A DNA stretch of 64,000 nucleotides from Vibrio fortis (GTDB lineage Bacteria; Pseudomonadota; Gammaproteobacteria; Enterobacterales; Vibrionaceae), in contig NZ_AP025487.1 in assembly GCF_024347475.1 (NCBI RefSeq), positions 3,162,001 through 3,226,000 of the forward strand, read 5' to 3'. Each line of letters begins with the position of its first letter. The first letter of the stretch is position 1. Below the pieces are notes generated by a model that had not been told where the DNA came from, searched no databases, and saw only the letters and a list, made by a program, of their open reading frames with translations. Position numbers and translations under genes: made by a program. Shown here one piece after another: positions 10,605-18,304 of the stretch.

Positions 10605-10640
10605 CCTTTTTAGTTTGGTTTGGGGGTGAGGGAACCCAAA
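10605..10640 (-). promoter_or_regulatory. Probable preQ1-I riboswitch of yhhQ
   Basis: Read on the minus strand, a 6-bp stem TTTGGG / CCCAAA encloses a C-rich loop (TTCCCTCACC). An A-rich tail (CCAAACTAAAAAGG) then ends in the Shine-Dalgarno AAGG. This is the compact preQ1-I layout (GGTTC-ACCC-stem-AAAACTAAGG), and the loop CC can pair with the terminal GG as an H-type pseudoknot. Ligand binding would hide the ribosome site 6 bp before the yhhQ ATG. The downstream gene is a known preQ1-regulated transporter family. Found by eye; no covariance search was run. Confidence 0.68.
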
Positions 10641-10731
10641 TCGAGTGACTTATTCATTTATCATGAACAAGGCTCTTACCAATAATGTGAATAAAAAATC
10701 TGTTTTATTTTGCTCTATTGAGCGGCGGGCG

Positions 10732-10759
10732 ATTATACATTAATCAATTTTGACTGCAA
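10732..10759 (-). promoter_or_regulatory. Probable sigma-70 promoter of yhhQ
   Basis: On the minus strand: -35 TTGCAG, 16-bp spacer, -10 TATAAT with an upstream TG (extended -10). The predicted start is near 10724, giving a leader of about 125 nt that contains the preQ1-like aptamer. Confidence 0.6.
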
Positions 10760-10771
10760 TGAGAGGAATAA

Positions 10772-10787
10772 ACGCAAACGTTTATCC
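10772..10787. promoter_or_regulatory. PurR-like operator upstream of yhhQ
   Basis: The sequence ACGCAAACGTTTATCC fits the PurR box ANGCAANCGNTTNCNT except at positions 14 and 16. It lies just upstream of the inferred yhhQ -35. yhhQ belongs to the PurR regulon in E. coli. The purE site at 48495 is a perfect match, which shows that the same operator type is in use in this genome. Confidence 0.5.
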
Positions 10788-10829
10788 CTAACATTTCTTT
10801 ATTTCAATAACGATTCTGCGGGAGTTAAA

Positions 10830-11129
10830 CTAGAAGCCGCGCTTAAACAGAGACGCGAGATAGTCGAACTCTTCACGACTCGCCTCAGGGCTCAGAGATT
10901 CAAACCACACTGACTCACTATAGTGCTCAGACTTCAGGAATAGCTGACACCCTTCAAAATCCACCAGCCAAGAGTGCATATCCGCATCCCACTGCTTTTC
11001 AACCACGCTAGCAGAAAGCAGTGCGACAAGCTTTTCTCCTAGCTCTGGAAAGGTATCAAAGTCAAAGCTTGGCGTGGTAATCAGCAGTCGACCTTCTTCA
11101 GCTAGGTACTCTCTTAGTCCAAATTCCAT
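10830..11129 (-). CDS. Small conserved protein, DUF3630-like
   Basis: This acidic 99-residue cytoplasmic protein has no signal peptide, membrane segment or known catalytic motif. Aromatic and acidic residues alternate through the centre (MHSWLVDFEGCQLFLKSE, then SVWFESLS). It resembles the small DUF3630 proteins found in vibrios beside recQ; that assignment is from memory of the family. It follows recQ by 19 bp on the same strand and is probably co-transcribed, so a RecQ-linked role is possible but unproven. Confidence 0.75.
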   Translation of the reverse strand: MEFGLREYLAEEGRLLITTPSFDFDTFPELGEKLVALLSASVVEKQWDADMHSWLVDFEGCQLFLKSEHYSESVWFESLSPEASREEFDYLASLFKRGF

Positions 11130-11148
11130 TTTACTTCTCTATTTATAA

Positions 11149-12987
11149 TTAACCGTGGGTGGTAATGTGCTCTTGAATCAAGTCTAAGAACGGATCAGCA
11201 TACTTATCGAGTTTGCGCTGACCTACCCCATTCACTGCCAGCATCTCACCGTAGGACGTTGGCAGAATTTCCGCCATGTCTATTAGGGTCGCATCACTGA
11301 AAACAACGTAAGGCGGTAAACCATCTTCATCAGCGATCGACTTACGCAGCTTACGTAACTTGGCAAACAGCTTCTTATCGTAGTTCTTGCTACTGAGCTT
11401 GTCGGACTTCGCGCTACGCGCCGCGGTATCCAGACGAGGCACGGCTAGCTCAAGCGTCATTTCACCACGCAGCAATGGGCGCGCTTCTTCAGTCAGCTGC
11501 AACGTCGAGTTACGGGTGATGTTTTGAAACAACAACCCTTTATGAATTAACTGACGGAAGATACTGATCCAGTAGTCATGGCTATGGTCACGGCCAATAC
11601 CGTAGGTAGAAAGCTTGTCATGCCCGTTATCACGAACACGGATATTCTGCATACCGCGCATCACTTCTACTACATAACCCATACCAAAGGATTGGTTTAC
11701 TCGATACACGCATGAAAGGGCTTTTTGCGCCTCTTCTGTAGCATCAAAGTGCTTTGGTGGATCAAGGCAGATATCGCAGTTGCCACATGGCTTTTCACGA
11801 TACTCACCAAAGTAGTTAAGCAGTACCTGACGACGACAGGTTTGTGCCTCAGCAAAGGCACTCATCGCATTAAGCTTGTGGGTCTCTACCTGCTTTTGAG
11901 GACCGTCATCTTTATCATCGAGCATTCGACGCAGCCAGCCCATATCGGCTGGGTCATACAACATCATCGCTTCAGCAGGTAGACCATCACGCCCTGCTCG
12001 ACCTGTCTCTTGATAGTAAGACTCGATGTTTCTTGGGATATCAAAGTGCACCACAAAACGCACGTTGGGCTTGTTGATACCCATACCAAACGCCACAGTT
12101 GCGACAACGATCTGAATATCATCGCGCTGAAATGCTTCTTGCACATAAGCACGCTCGTCTGTGTCCATGCCAGCGTGATAACCCGCAGCACGAATGCCGT
12201 TGTTACACAGCTTCTCGGTCACCATCTCCACTTTCTTTCGGCTACCACAATAGATGATGCCGCAGTTGCCACGTTGAGTTTCCAGGTAGCGCACCACTTG
12301 AGAAACCGGTTTGTGCTTCTCTACTAAGTTATAGCGAATGTTTGGACGGTCAAAACTGCCTAAGTAGGTGTGAGGATCCACCAGCTGCAAGCGCTGAATA
12401 ATGTCTTTACGTGTCGCATCGTCAGCGGTTGCCGTCAACGCCATATAAGGGACATGCGGAAAATACTGCTTAAGCTGACCAAGGGATGCGTATTCTGGGC
12501 GGAAGTCATGACCCCATTGTGAGATACAGTGCGCTTCATCCACTGCGATCATCGACAGCGGCAAACCTTGCAGGCGCTCAATGAAATCACGCATCAACAC
12601 GCGTTCAGGTGAAACGTAGACCATCTTTAATTGGCCTGAGTTCATACGATTGAAGACTGAAATCAGCTCTTCACGTGGCATTGAGGAGTTGATGCACTCC
12701 GCCGCCACACCATTGGCCTTAAGCTGATCGACTTGGTCTTTCATGAGCGAAATCAGTGGCGAGATAACTAATGTGAGCCCCTCACGCACTAACGCCGGAA
12801 TTTGATAACAAAGCGACTTACCACCGCCAGTTGGCATGATCACCAGGCTATCTTGCCCGGACACAGCCATATCGATCACCTCTTGCTGACCATCTCTGAA
12901 CTCTTGATAGCCGAACACCTCCTCAAGCACGCTTTGAGCGCTGATGGTGGTATTGGTGGTTTGTTCTGCAATCAAAGTAGCGGTCAT
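11149..12987 (-). CDS. recQ: ATP-dependent DNA helicase RecQ
   Basis: RecQ is a 3'-5' DNA helicase in recombination and fork repair. The ATG at 12987 (MTATLIAEQ) has an AGGAT site at the right spacing and gives 612 residues, close to E. coli's 609. The frame is open to 13044 without support. Motifs in order: Walker A MPTGGGKS (about 51-58), DEAH in [18 protein letters not shown], the GRAGRDG motif, the RQC zinc cluster ([10 protein letters not shown] then CGNCDIC), and a C-terminal HRDC domain. It is the first gene of a two-gene unit and divergent from rarD. Confidence 0.97.
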   Translation of the reverse strand: MTATLIAEQTTNTTISAQSVLEEVFGYQEFRDGQQEVIDMAVSGQDSLVIMPTGGGKSLCYQIPALVREGLTLVISPLISLMKDQVDQLKANGVAAECINSSMPREELISVFNRMNSGQLKMVYVSPERVLMRDFIERLQGLPLSMIAVDEAHCISQWGHDFRPEYASLGQLKQYFPHVPYMALTATADDATRKDIIQRLQLVDPHTYLGSFDRPNIRYNLVEKHKPVSQVVRYLETQRGNCGIIYCGSRKKVEMVTEKLCNNGIRAAGYHAGMDTDERAYVQEAFQRDDIQIVVATVAFGMGINKPNVRFVVHFDIPRNIESYYQETGRAGRDGLPAEAMMLYDPADMGWLRRMLDDKDDGPQKQVETHKLNAMSAFAEAQTCRRQVLLNYFGEYREKPCGNCDICLDPPKHFDATEEAQKALSCVYRVNQSFGMGYVVEVMRGMQNIRVRDNGHDKLSTYGIGRDHSHDYWISIFRQLIHKGLLFQNITRNSTLQLTEEARPLLRGEMTLELAVPRLDTAARSAKSDKLSSKNYDKKLFAKLRKLRKSIADEDGLPPYVVFSDATLIDMAEILPTSYGEMLAVNGVGQRKLDKYADPFLDLIQEHITTHG

Positions 12988-13167
12988 TGGGTATCCTAAT
13001 CGCGGGGTTAAATAAGCTCGCTCAGCAGTAAAGCGAGGCGACACATTGTAGAGGGGAATGGTGGTGAATAAAACCGCAAATTATTAGGTGAAACGGTCTA
13101 ACGCTCCTATACTGACCAACTCTCTTTATAAATCTTATTCATAAGCACTCTGTGCCAGAGATAATTC

Positions 13168-14076
13168 ATGACACCAGAACAACAACAGCGTACACGCCAA
13201 GGTATTTTGCTTGCAGTTGGGGCGTATACGATGTGGGGTATTGCGCCCATCTATTTCAAGTCGTTAAGTGAGGTTTCTCCGTTAGAGATCCTGAGTCACC
13301 GTGTAGTTTGGTCCTTTTTCTTACTTGCTTTCCTACTACACCTTGGCCGCAGCTGGCGAAATGTTCGCGACACACTGACTTCCAAGCCTAAAATGACTTA
13401 CTTAGTTGCCACCTCTCTGTTAGTTGGTGCTAATTGGCTAATCTTTATCTGGGCGGTCAACGCTAACCACATGCTCGATGCCAGTCTAGGGTATTACATC
13501 AACCCGTTAATTAATGTGGTACTTGGTATGATCTTTCTAGGCGAGCGTCTCAGAAAACTGCAGTGGTTTGCAGTTGGCTTAGCCGCAATTGGTGTGCTGA
13601 TTCAGATTGTCGCGTTCGGTTCCATCCCGGTAGTGGCGATTGCCCTCGCATTCTCATTTGGTTTCTATGGCTTGTTAAGAAAGAAGGTCAGCCTTGAAGC
13701 GCAGACAGGCCTATTTATTGAGACCTTAGTAATGTTGCCTGCTGCAGCCATCTACCTACTGTTTATCGCAGATAGCGCCACATCGGACTTGGCGGCGAAC
13801 CCAATGTCGCTCAACCTTCTGCTGATCGCGGCAGGTATCGTTACCACCCTACCTCTGCTGTGCTTTACTGGTGCGGCAACGCGACTCAAGCTGTCGACAT
13901 TAGGGTTCTTCCAATACATTGGCCCAAGCCTAATGTTCTTATTAGCGGTTCTCATTTATGGCGAAGCCTTTACGACAGATAAAGCCGTTACCTTTGCCTT
14001 TATTTGGGGCGCACTGGTGATCTTCAGCTTTGATGGACTGCGCCACAACAAAAAAAGCAAACGCACTCAGCAGTAA
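13168..14076 (+). CDS. rarD: EamA-family permease RarD
   Basis: This 302-residue inner-membrane protein has about ten hydrophobic segments arranged as two EamA (DMT superfamily) repeats. The RarD signature AVGAYTMWGIAPIYFK is near the N-terminus, and a charged tail (HNKKSKRTQQ) ends the protein. RarD is named from a chloramphenicol-sensitivity phenotype; its substrate is not known. A strong terminator follows at once, so it is probably a single-gene unit divergent from recQ. Confidence 0.9.
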   Translation: MTPEQQQRTRQGILLAVGAYTMWGIAPIYFKSLSEVSPLEILSHRVVWSFFLLAFLLHLGRSWRNVRDTLTSKPKMTYLVATSLLVGANWLIFIWAVNANHMLDASLGYYINPLINVVLGMIFLGERLRKLQWFAVGLAAIGVLIQIVAFGSIPVVAIALAFSFGFYGLLRKKVSLEAQTGLFIETLVMLPAAAIYLLFIADSATSDLAANPMSLNLLLIAAGIVTTLPLLCFTGAATRLKLSTLGFFQYIGPSLMFLLAVLIYGEAFTTDKAVTFAFIWGALVIFSFDGLRHNKKSKRTQQ

Positions 14077-14116
14077 TGTGATCGTTTTTTACAAGACAAT
14101 TTAGAAAGACAGAGAT

Positions 14117-14156
14117 AAGCTTGGTTAGATTGACGATAATTTAACCAAGCTTTTTT
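14117..14156 (+). terminator. Terminator of rarD
   Basis: An 11-bp stem (AAGCTTGGTTA / TAACCAAGCTT) is followed by a T-run. The T-run ends five bases before the ATG of the next gene, leaving almost no room for a separate leader. Confidence 0.85.
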
Positions 14157-14161
14157 ATACC

Positions 14162-14956
14162 ATGGATAAAGTCCACTACTACTCAACGCCCACTGAAGAT
14201 ATCAGCCTGATCCAAGCTCAATACCAAGAGTTTGCTTTTCAGCGCCACTATCATTTGGACTTTCACATTGGTTTGATTACCCAAGGGCAGCAAAAATTCG
14301 TCTACAAAGGCACTAGCCACCATGTTGGCGCAGGTCAGGTCGTGATTATGCCACCGGATGAGCTGCATGATGGCCACTCAAAACTGGATTCAGGCTACCA
14401 GGTAAGCGTGTTCTCTGTATCTCCTCAATGGTTTCAAGATCTTGCGGATCCCGAGCAAAACGGTCACACAATGAGCTTTTCGGAGCTGATCCTCTCTGAT
14501 CACGCCGCTTTTTCACAACTGCGCAACCTACATGGCTCGCTCATCAGTCAAAATATCAGCCAACTCGCCCAAGACTGCCTTCCTTTTGAAGGATTTTCGA
14601 CGATTGTGGATCGTTACGCTAAGTTTGGATCCAAAACCGAGACTCAGCTAGGTAATCAATCTATCGAAACACTGAAAGAGTATTTAATGGCAAACCTTGA
14701 CCAGCCAGTACGTTTAGAACAGCTCTCTGAACTTTGTGACCTATCAACCACTCAGTTCCAGCGCCACTTTAAGAACAAAATGGGCATAACACCTTACGCT
14801 TGGCTAAGTCGTCTACGTATGGAGCAGAGCATGAGACTCATCAAATCAGGCGTGTGTGGTACTGACGTTGCGCATCAAGTTGGTTTCTACGATCAAGCGC
14901 ATTTCTCAAAGGCGTTCAAAACAACCTTTGGCGTCCCGCCCTCACAAATCAACTAA
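14162..14956 (+). CDS. AraC-family transcriptional regulator
   Basis: The 264 residues comprise an N-terminal cupin-like sensor domain (HYHLDFHIGLITQGQ about residues 24-38, then MPPDELHDG) and a C-terminal pair of helix-turn-helix motifs. The family end signature DQAHFSKAFKTTFGVPPSQ is intact. It lies just before a LysE-type exporter gene; in such pairs the regulator often controls the exporter, probably in response to an amino acid or related metabolite. The start is odd: no Shine-Dalgarno is visible, and the ATG lies five bases after the rarD terminator's T-run. No in-frame Met would preserve the sensor domain. Confidence 0.9.
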   Translation: MDKVHYYSTPTEDISLIQAQYQEFAFQRHYHLDFHIGLITQGQQKFVYKGTSHHVGAGQVVIMPPDELHDGHSKLDSGYQVSVFSVSPQWFQDLADPEQNGHTMSFSELILSDHAAFSQLRNLHGSLISQNISQLAQDCLPFEGFSTIVDRYAKFGSKTETQLGNQSIETLKEYLMANLDQPVRLEQLSELCDLSTTQFQRHFKNKMGITPYAWLSRLRMEQSMRLIKSGVCGTDVAHQVGFYDQAHFSKAFKTTFGVPPSQIN

Positions 14957-15054
14957 GTGTTGATTATTTACAATTGCTCTGTGTGAGATCTAGGTAAGCT
15001 ACCCCTTATACCAACACCAGTTAGAATATAGCTAAGCGTTATCGAGATTAGACA

Positions 15055-15717
15055 ATGAACGAAATCACCATCCTTATCACCCTAGCCTCTATCCATTTTA
15101 TCGCCTTAATGAGCCCCGGCCCTGACTTTGCGCTCGTGGTCCAAAACGCCACTCGTCACGGAAGACAAACAGGCCTATACATCGCGCTAGGTTTATCGTG
15201 TGGGATCTTACTTCACTCATTACTGAGTTTGACGGGCATCAGCTACCTGGTCCACCAGCAACCAACCCTATTTGCGATAATCCAGTTAGCCGGTGGTAGC
15301 TACTTACTTTACTTGGGCTATGGTGCGCTTAAAGCAACGTGGGCAACGATTCAAAGCCATGATGACGACAATCAAGCACTCAACGCTAAAGATCTTATTC
15401 TGAGCAACAAACGTGAGGCTTTCTCTAAAGGCTTTGCAACCAACATCCTCAATCCAAAGGCGTTAGTGTTCTTTATCAGCTTGATGTCGAGCTTAGTCCC
15501 TGCAGATATGTCTCTGTCGGGCAAAGGCTTTGCGCTACTTATCCTGTTTGGTCTCTCGCTATTTTGGTTCTCACTACTGGCTTGGATGCTTTCAACCAAA
15601 ACACTTCAGAAAAAACTGCATGAAGCGACCGTTTATATCGATGGCTTGTGTGGCGCGCTGTTTAGCATGATAGGTTTAAGTATCTTATGGCAATCGGCTT
15701 CATCATTGATCGCCTAA
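15055..15717 (+). CDS. LysE/RhtB-family exporter
   Basis: This 220-residue inner-membrane protein has six predicted helices. The family signature MSPGPDFALVVQNATRHGRQ lies near residues 19-38, followed by the GLSCGILLHS and NILNPKALVFF segments. Members export amino acids or their derivatives (homoserine, threonine, lysine, arginine); the exact substrate cannot be read here. It is 98 bp downstream of the AraC-type regulator, which probably controls it. Confidence 0.92.
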   Translation: MNEITILITLASIHFIALMSPGPDFALVVQNATRHGRQTGLYIALGLSCGILLHSLLSLTGISYLVHQQPTLFAIIQLAGGSYLLYLGYGALKATWATIQSHDDDNQALNAKDLILSNKREAFSKGFATNILNPKALVFFISLMSSLVPADMSLSGKGFALLILFGLSLFWFSLLAWMLSTKTLQKKLHEATVYIDGLCGALFSMIGLSILWQSASSLIA

Positions 15718-15808
15718 ATTAGAATCAAGATTACAATTCGTTAACAACGTACTGGCTAAATGTTCCTTCCACTGCCAATCTAACTCTGCATATGAAAAGG
15801 AGAAGATC

Positions 15809-17566
15809 ATGCAGTGGAAAACAAAACTAACAACCCTTGCCACTTCTACCCTACTTTTTGCCTCTCATGTCAGTTGGGCAAATCAAGCTGCCGATTCCGT
15901 CGCTCCAGAACAAAGTAGTGGTTTAGAAGCTAAGCAACTCGTCAAAGCCAGTGATTGGATGGTCACAGCAGCCAACCCATTAGCAACGCAGGCAGGCGCT
16001 GACGTACTTGCACGTGGCGGTAATGCCATTGACGCCATGGTTGCGGTGCAGCTAATGCTTGGCTTGGTTGAACCACAATCATCTGGTATTGGCGGCGGTG
16101 CCTTCCTTGTCTATTTCGATAATGAAGCCAAACAGCTAAAGACCTACGATGGACGCGAGACAGCACCACTTGACGCGACACCTCGCCTGTTCCAAGACGA
16201 AAACGGAAAGCCACTTAAGTTCTACGATGCCGTAGTTGGTGGGCGTTCAGTTGGTACTCCAGGTACCGTTCAATTGCTATGGGATACTCATCAGAAATAC
16301 GGAAAGTTAGACTGGGCATCTCTGATAAAACCCGTAGCTCAACTCGCTAAAGATGGCTTTACCATCAGCCCGCGATTGGCAACATTGATTGCCAATGATC
16401 AACAGCGCCTTAGTCGCTTTGCCACCACTAAAGCCTACTTCTTTAATACTGACGGCAGCCCAAAAGCCGCAGGGACTCTTCTTAAAAACCCTGAGTACGC
16501 AGCAACACTGGAGGCGATTGCTAAAGACGGTGCTATAGCCTTTTATCAGGGTGAGATCTCCACTGATATCATCAACACCGTACAAACCGCTAAGGGCAAC
16601 CCCGGTGTCTTGGCGCAAAAAGACTTCGATGCTTACTCAATCAAGCAACGTCAGCCTGTATGTTCCGCTTACGAAAGCTACGATATCTGTGGCATGGGAC
16701 CACCAAGCTCGGGCGCACTCACTGTCGGTCAAATCTTAGCGATGACCGAGCAGTTTGATCTCAAATCCTGGGGGCCAAGCGATGCAAAATCTTGGCAGGT
16801 GTTAGCAGACGCTTCTCGTCTAGCCTTTGCAGACCGTGGTATGTACATGGCAGACCAAGATTACGTACCAATGCCAACACAAGGGTTAGTAAACACTGAC
16901 TACCTTAAAGAGCGAACGCAGCTTATTACTGCAGGAAAGGCATTGGAAAGCGCGCCATCAGGAACCCCACCTTGGGATCACGCGATGCAAAGGAGCCAAG
17001 ATATCTCGATTGAGCTCCCTTCCACCAGCCACTTCAATATTGTCGATGGCGATGGCAATGTCGTATCCATGACCACCACGATTGAGAATGCGTTTGGCTC
17101 GCGCTTGATGGTGAGAGGCTTCCTGCTTAATAATGAACTCACCGATTTCTCATTCAAAACTCATAACGATGGTAAGCCTATTGCTAACCGCCTAGAGCCG
17201 GGCAAACGTCCACGCTCTTCTATGGCTCCAACCATCATCATGCAAGACGACAAACCTTACATGGCGATTGGCTCTCCGGGTGGTAGTCGCATCATTGGTT
17301 ATGTCGCACAGGCAATCATCGCTCATACACAATGGGATATGGATATTCAGCAAGCGATCAACCAACCACACTTCCTAAATCGATTTGGTACCTTGGACCT
17401 AGAAAAAGGCACCTCAGCCGAAACCTTCAAACCTGAGCTAGAAAAGATGGGATTTGAGGTCAATATTCGCGATCTTAACTCGGGTTTACATGCCATTCGC
17501 ATCACTAAAGATGGCTTAGAGGGCGCTGCAGACCCTCGTCGCGAAGGTGCAGCGATAGGTAAATAG
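15809..17566 (+). CDS. ggt: Gamma-glutamyltranspeptidase (periplasmic)
   Basis: GGT cleaves or transfers the gamma-glutamyl group of glutathione and related peptides in the periplasm. The 585-residue precursor has a Sec signal peptide (hydrophobic LATSTLLFASHVSWA) and an AAGGAG-like ribosome site. The N-terminal region has ARGGNAIDA and GIGGGAFLVYF. The self-cleavage nucleophile is the Thr in the STSHFNIVD segment, which starts the small subunit. Substrate-binding residues follow, including SSMAPTI and SPGGSRI. A regulatory palindrome and a CsrB-type RNA gene lie downstream on the same strand. Confidence 0.96.
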   Translation: MQWKTKLTTLATSTLLFASHVSWANQAADSVAPEQSSGLEAKQLVKASDWMVTAANPLATQAGADVLARGGNAIDAMVAVQLMLGLVEPQSSGIGGGAFLVYFDNEAKQLKTYDGRETAPLDATPRLFQDENGKPLKFYDAVVGGRSVGTPGTVQLLWDTHQKYGKLDWASLIKPVAQLAKDGFTISPRLATLIANDQQRLSRFATTKAYFFNTDGSPKAAGTLLKNPEYAATLEAIAKDGAIAFYQGEISTDIINTVQTAKGNPGVLAQKDFDAYSIKQRQPVCSAYESYDICGMGPPSSGALTVGQILAMTEQFDLKSWGPSDAKSWQVLADASRLAFADRGMYMADQDYVPMPTQGLVNTDYLKERTQLITAGKALESAPSGTPPWDHAMQRSQDISIELPSTSHFNIVDGDGNVVSMTTTIENAFGSRLMVRGFLLNNELTDFSFKTHNDGKPIANRLEPGKRPRSSMAPTIIMQDDKPYMAIGSPGGSRIIGYVAQAIIAHTQWDMDIQQAINQPHFLNRFGTLDLEKGTSAETFKPELEKMGFEVNIRDLNSGLHAIRITKDGLEGAADPRREGAAIGK

Positions 17567-17585
17567 TCGATTGTCGTGCCTTTTT

Positions 17586-17625
17586 ACTCACTGCCTTGTG
17601 AGAGATCTCTTACAAAGCAGTGAGT
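17586..17625. repeat. 40-bp near-perfect palindrome downstream of ggt
   Basis: Outer arms ACTCACTGC and GCAGTGAGT enclose a second, 18-bp palindrome (17597-17614). There is no T-run after it, so it is not a classical terminator, though a hairpin at the ggt mRNA end is possible. Its centre is the VarA/UvrY-type box. Confidence 0.85.
17597..17614. promoter_or_regulatory. VarA/UvrY(GacA)-type binding site of the CsrB-like RNA gene
   Basis: TGTGAGAGATCTCTTACA matches the GacA/UvrY/VarA upstream-activating consensus TGTAAG-N6-CTTACA with one change. It lies about 170 bp upstream of the inferred start of the sRNA, similar to the distal UvrY site of E. coli csrB. Confidence 0.78.
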
Positions 17626-17738
17626 ATATATCGATATTTAACTAAGAAAACTAGCAACAAGACAACCTAAACCATTGAAATAAAACAACACGTCTATTTT
17701 GACACCAATATTACTGTGAGAAATTTGAGTTTCGGCCA

Positions 17739-17766
17739 TTGCTGATAAATTGGGGTTCGGTAATAT
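17739..17766 (+). promoter_or_regulatory. Probable promoter of the CsrB-type sRNA
   Basis: -35 TTGCTG, 16-bp spacer, -10 TAATAT. The predicted start, near 17771-17773, leads directly into a GTGTC / GACAC hairpin that shows GGA motifs in its loop. Confidence 0.6.
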
Positions 17767-17770
17767 GAAT

Positions 17771-18191
17771 GGTGTCGGAAGGATGCTGACACGGAACAGG
17801 AAAACACCAAGGACTTGGTTATCTTCAGGATGAAGATTCGATTACTCAGGATGAATAATCGGCACGGATAGCGAAATTGGACATTGAATGGACGCAATAG
17901 TAACTAGGATGGTTGCTACTAAGGAAAGACAATGGACACCTCTGGATGAGGAAAGGACTGAACATCAGGATGATGTAAGGGACACCGCTCAAGGAACAAG
18001 TGACGCGCGCTAACGAGGATTGTTGGCAGATCAGGATAAGATCAAGGACACCGCTAGGAAGGCGACGAAAGGAATACGCTGAAGGATAACAGCACACTAT
18101 CATGGATTAGATGCATGGAGCACACTTAGTAGCCGGATTGCTGCGAGTAAGACTATAGACCCCGATGAGCGCAAGCTCTCGGGGTTTTTCT
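17771..18191 (+). ncRNA. csrB: CsrB-family CsrA-sequestering small RNA
   Basis: About 420 nt without a credible protein frame hold roughly 28 GGA triplets, most as AGGA, CAGGATG or AAGGACA spaced 10-20 nt apart. Many lie between short complementary arms, the hallmark of CsrA-binding RNAs. It ends in a strong terminator (CCCCGATGAGC / GCTCTCGGGG then T5). A promoter-like sequence and a VarA/UvrY box lie upstream. Such RNAs bind many CsrA dimers and relieve CsrA's translational repression, under control of the VarS/VarA (BarA/UvrY) system. Vibrios usually have several paralogs (CsrB, C, D); which one this is cannot be told from the window. The 5' end is inferred. Confidence 0.88.
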
Positions 18192-18242
18192 TTATCTGCT
18201 GTTTATAACGTTTCTAGGTATTTCACCTGGGTATCACCCAAC

Positions 18243-18268
18243 AAAAAAGCCGCCCGGAGGCAGCTTTT
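18243..18268 (-). terminator. Terminator of uvrD
   Basis: The arms AAAGCTGCC and GGGCGGCTTTT with a T-run on the minus strand lie about 37 bp after the uvrD stop codon. Confidence 0.85.
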
Positions 18269-18304
18269 CATTAAATCTTTCAAGTCACTCTAGCTTTCTA
18301 GCGC

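Noticed and set aside
12670..12700. Possible extra parS-like site (cttcacgtggcat) in recQ
   Set aside because: Only the central CACGTG and few flanking bases fit; too many mismatches in the outer arms.
17694..18103. ORFs of 67 and 85 codons on the minus strand between ggt and uvrD
   Set aside because: They are antisense to the GGA-rich CsrB-type RNA. Their composition follows the RNA repeats and no ribosome site is seen.
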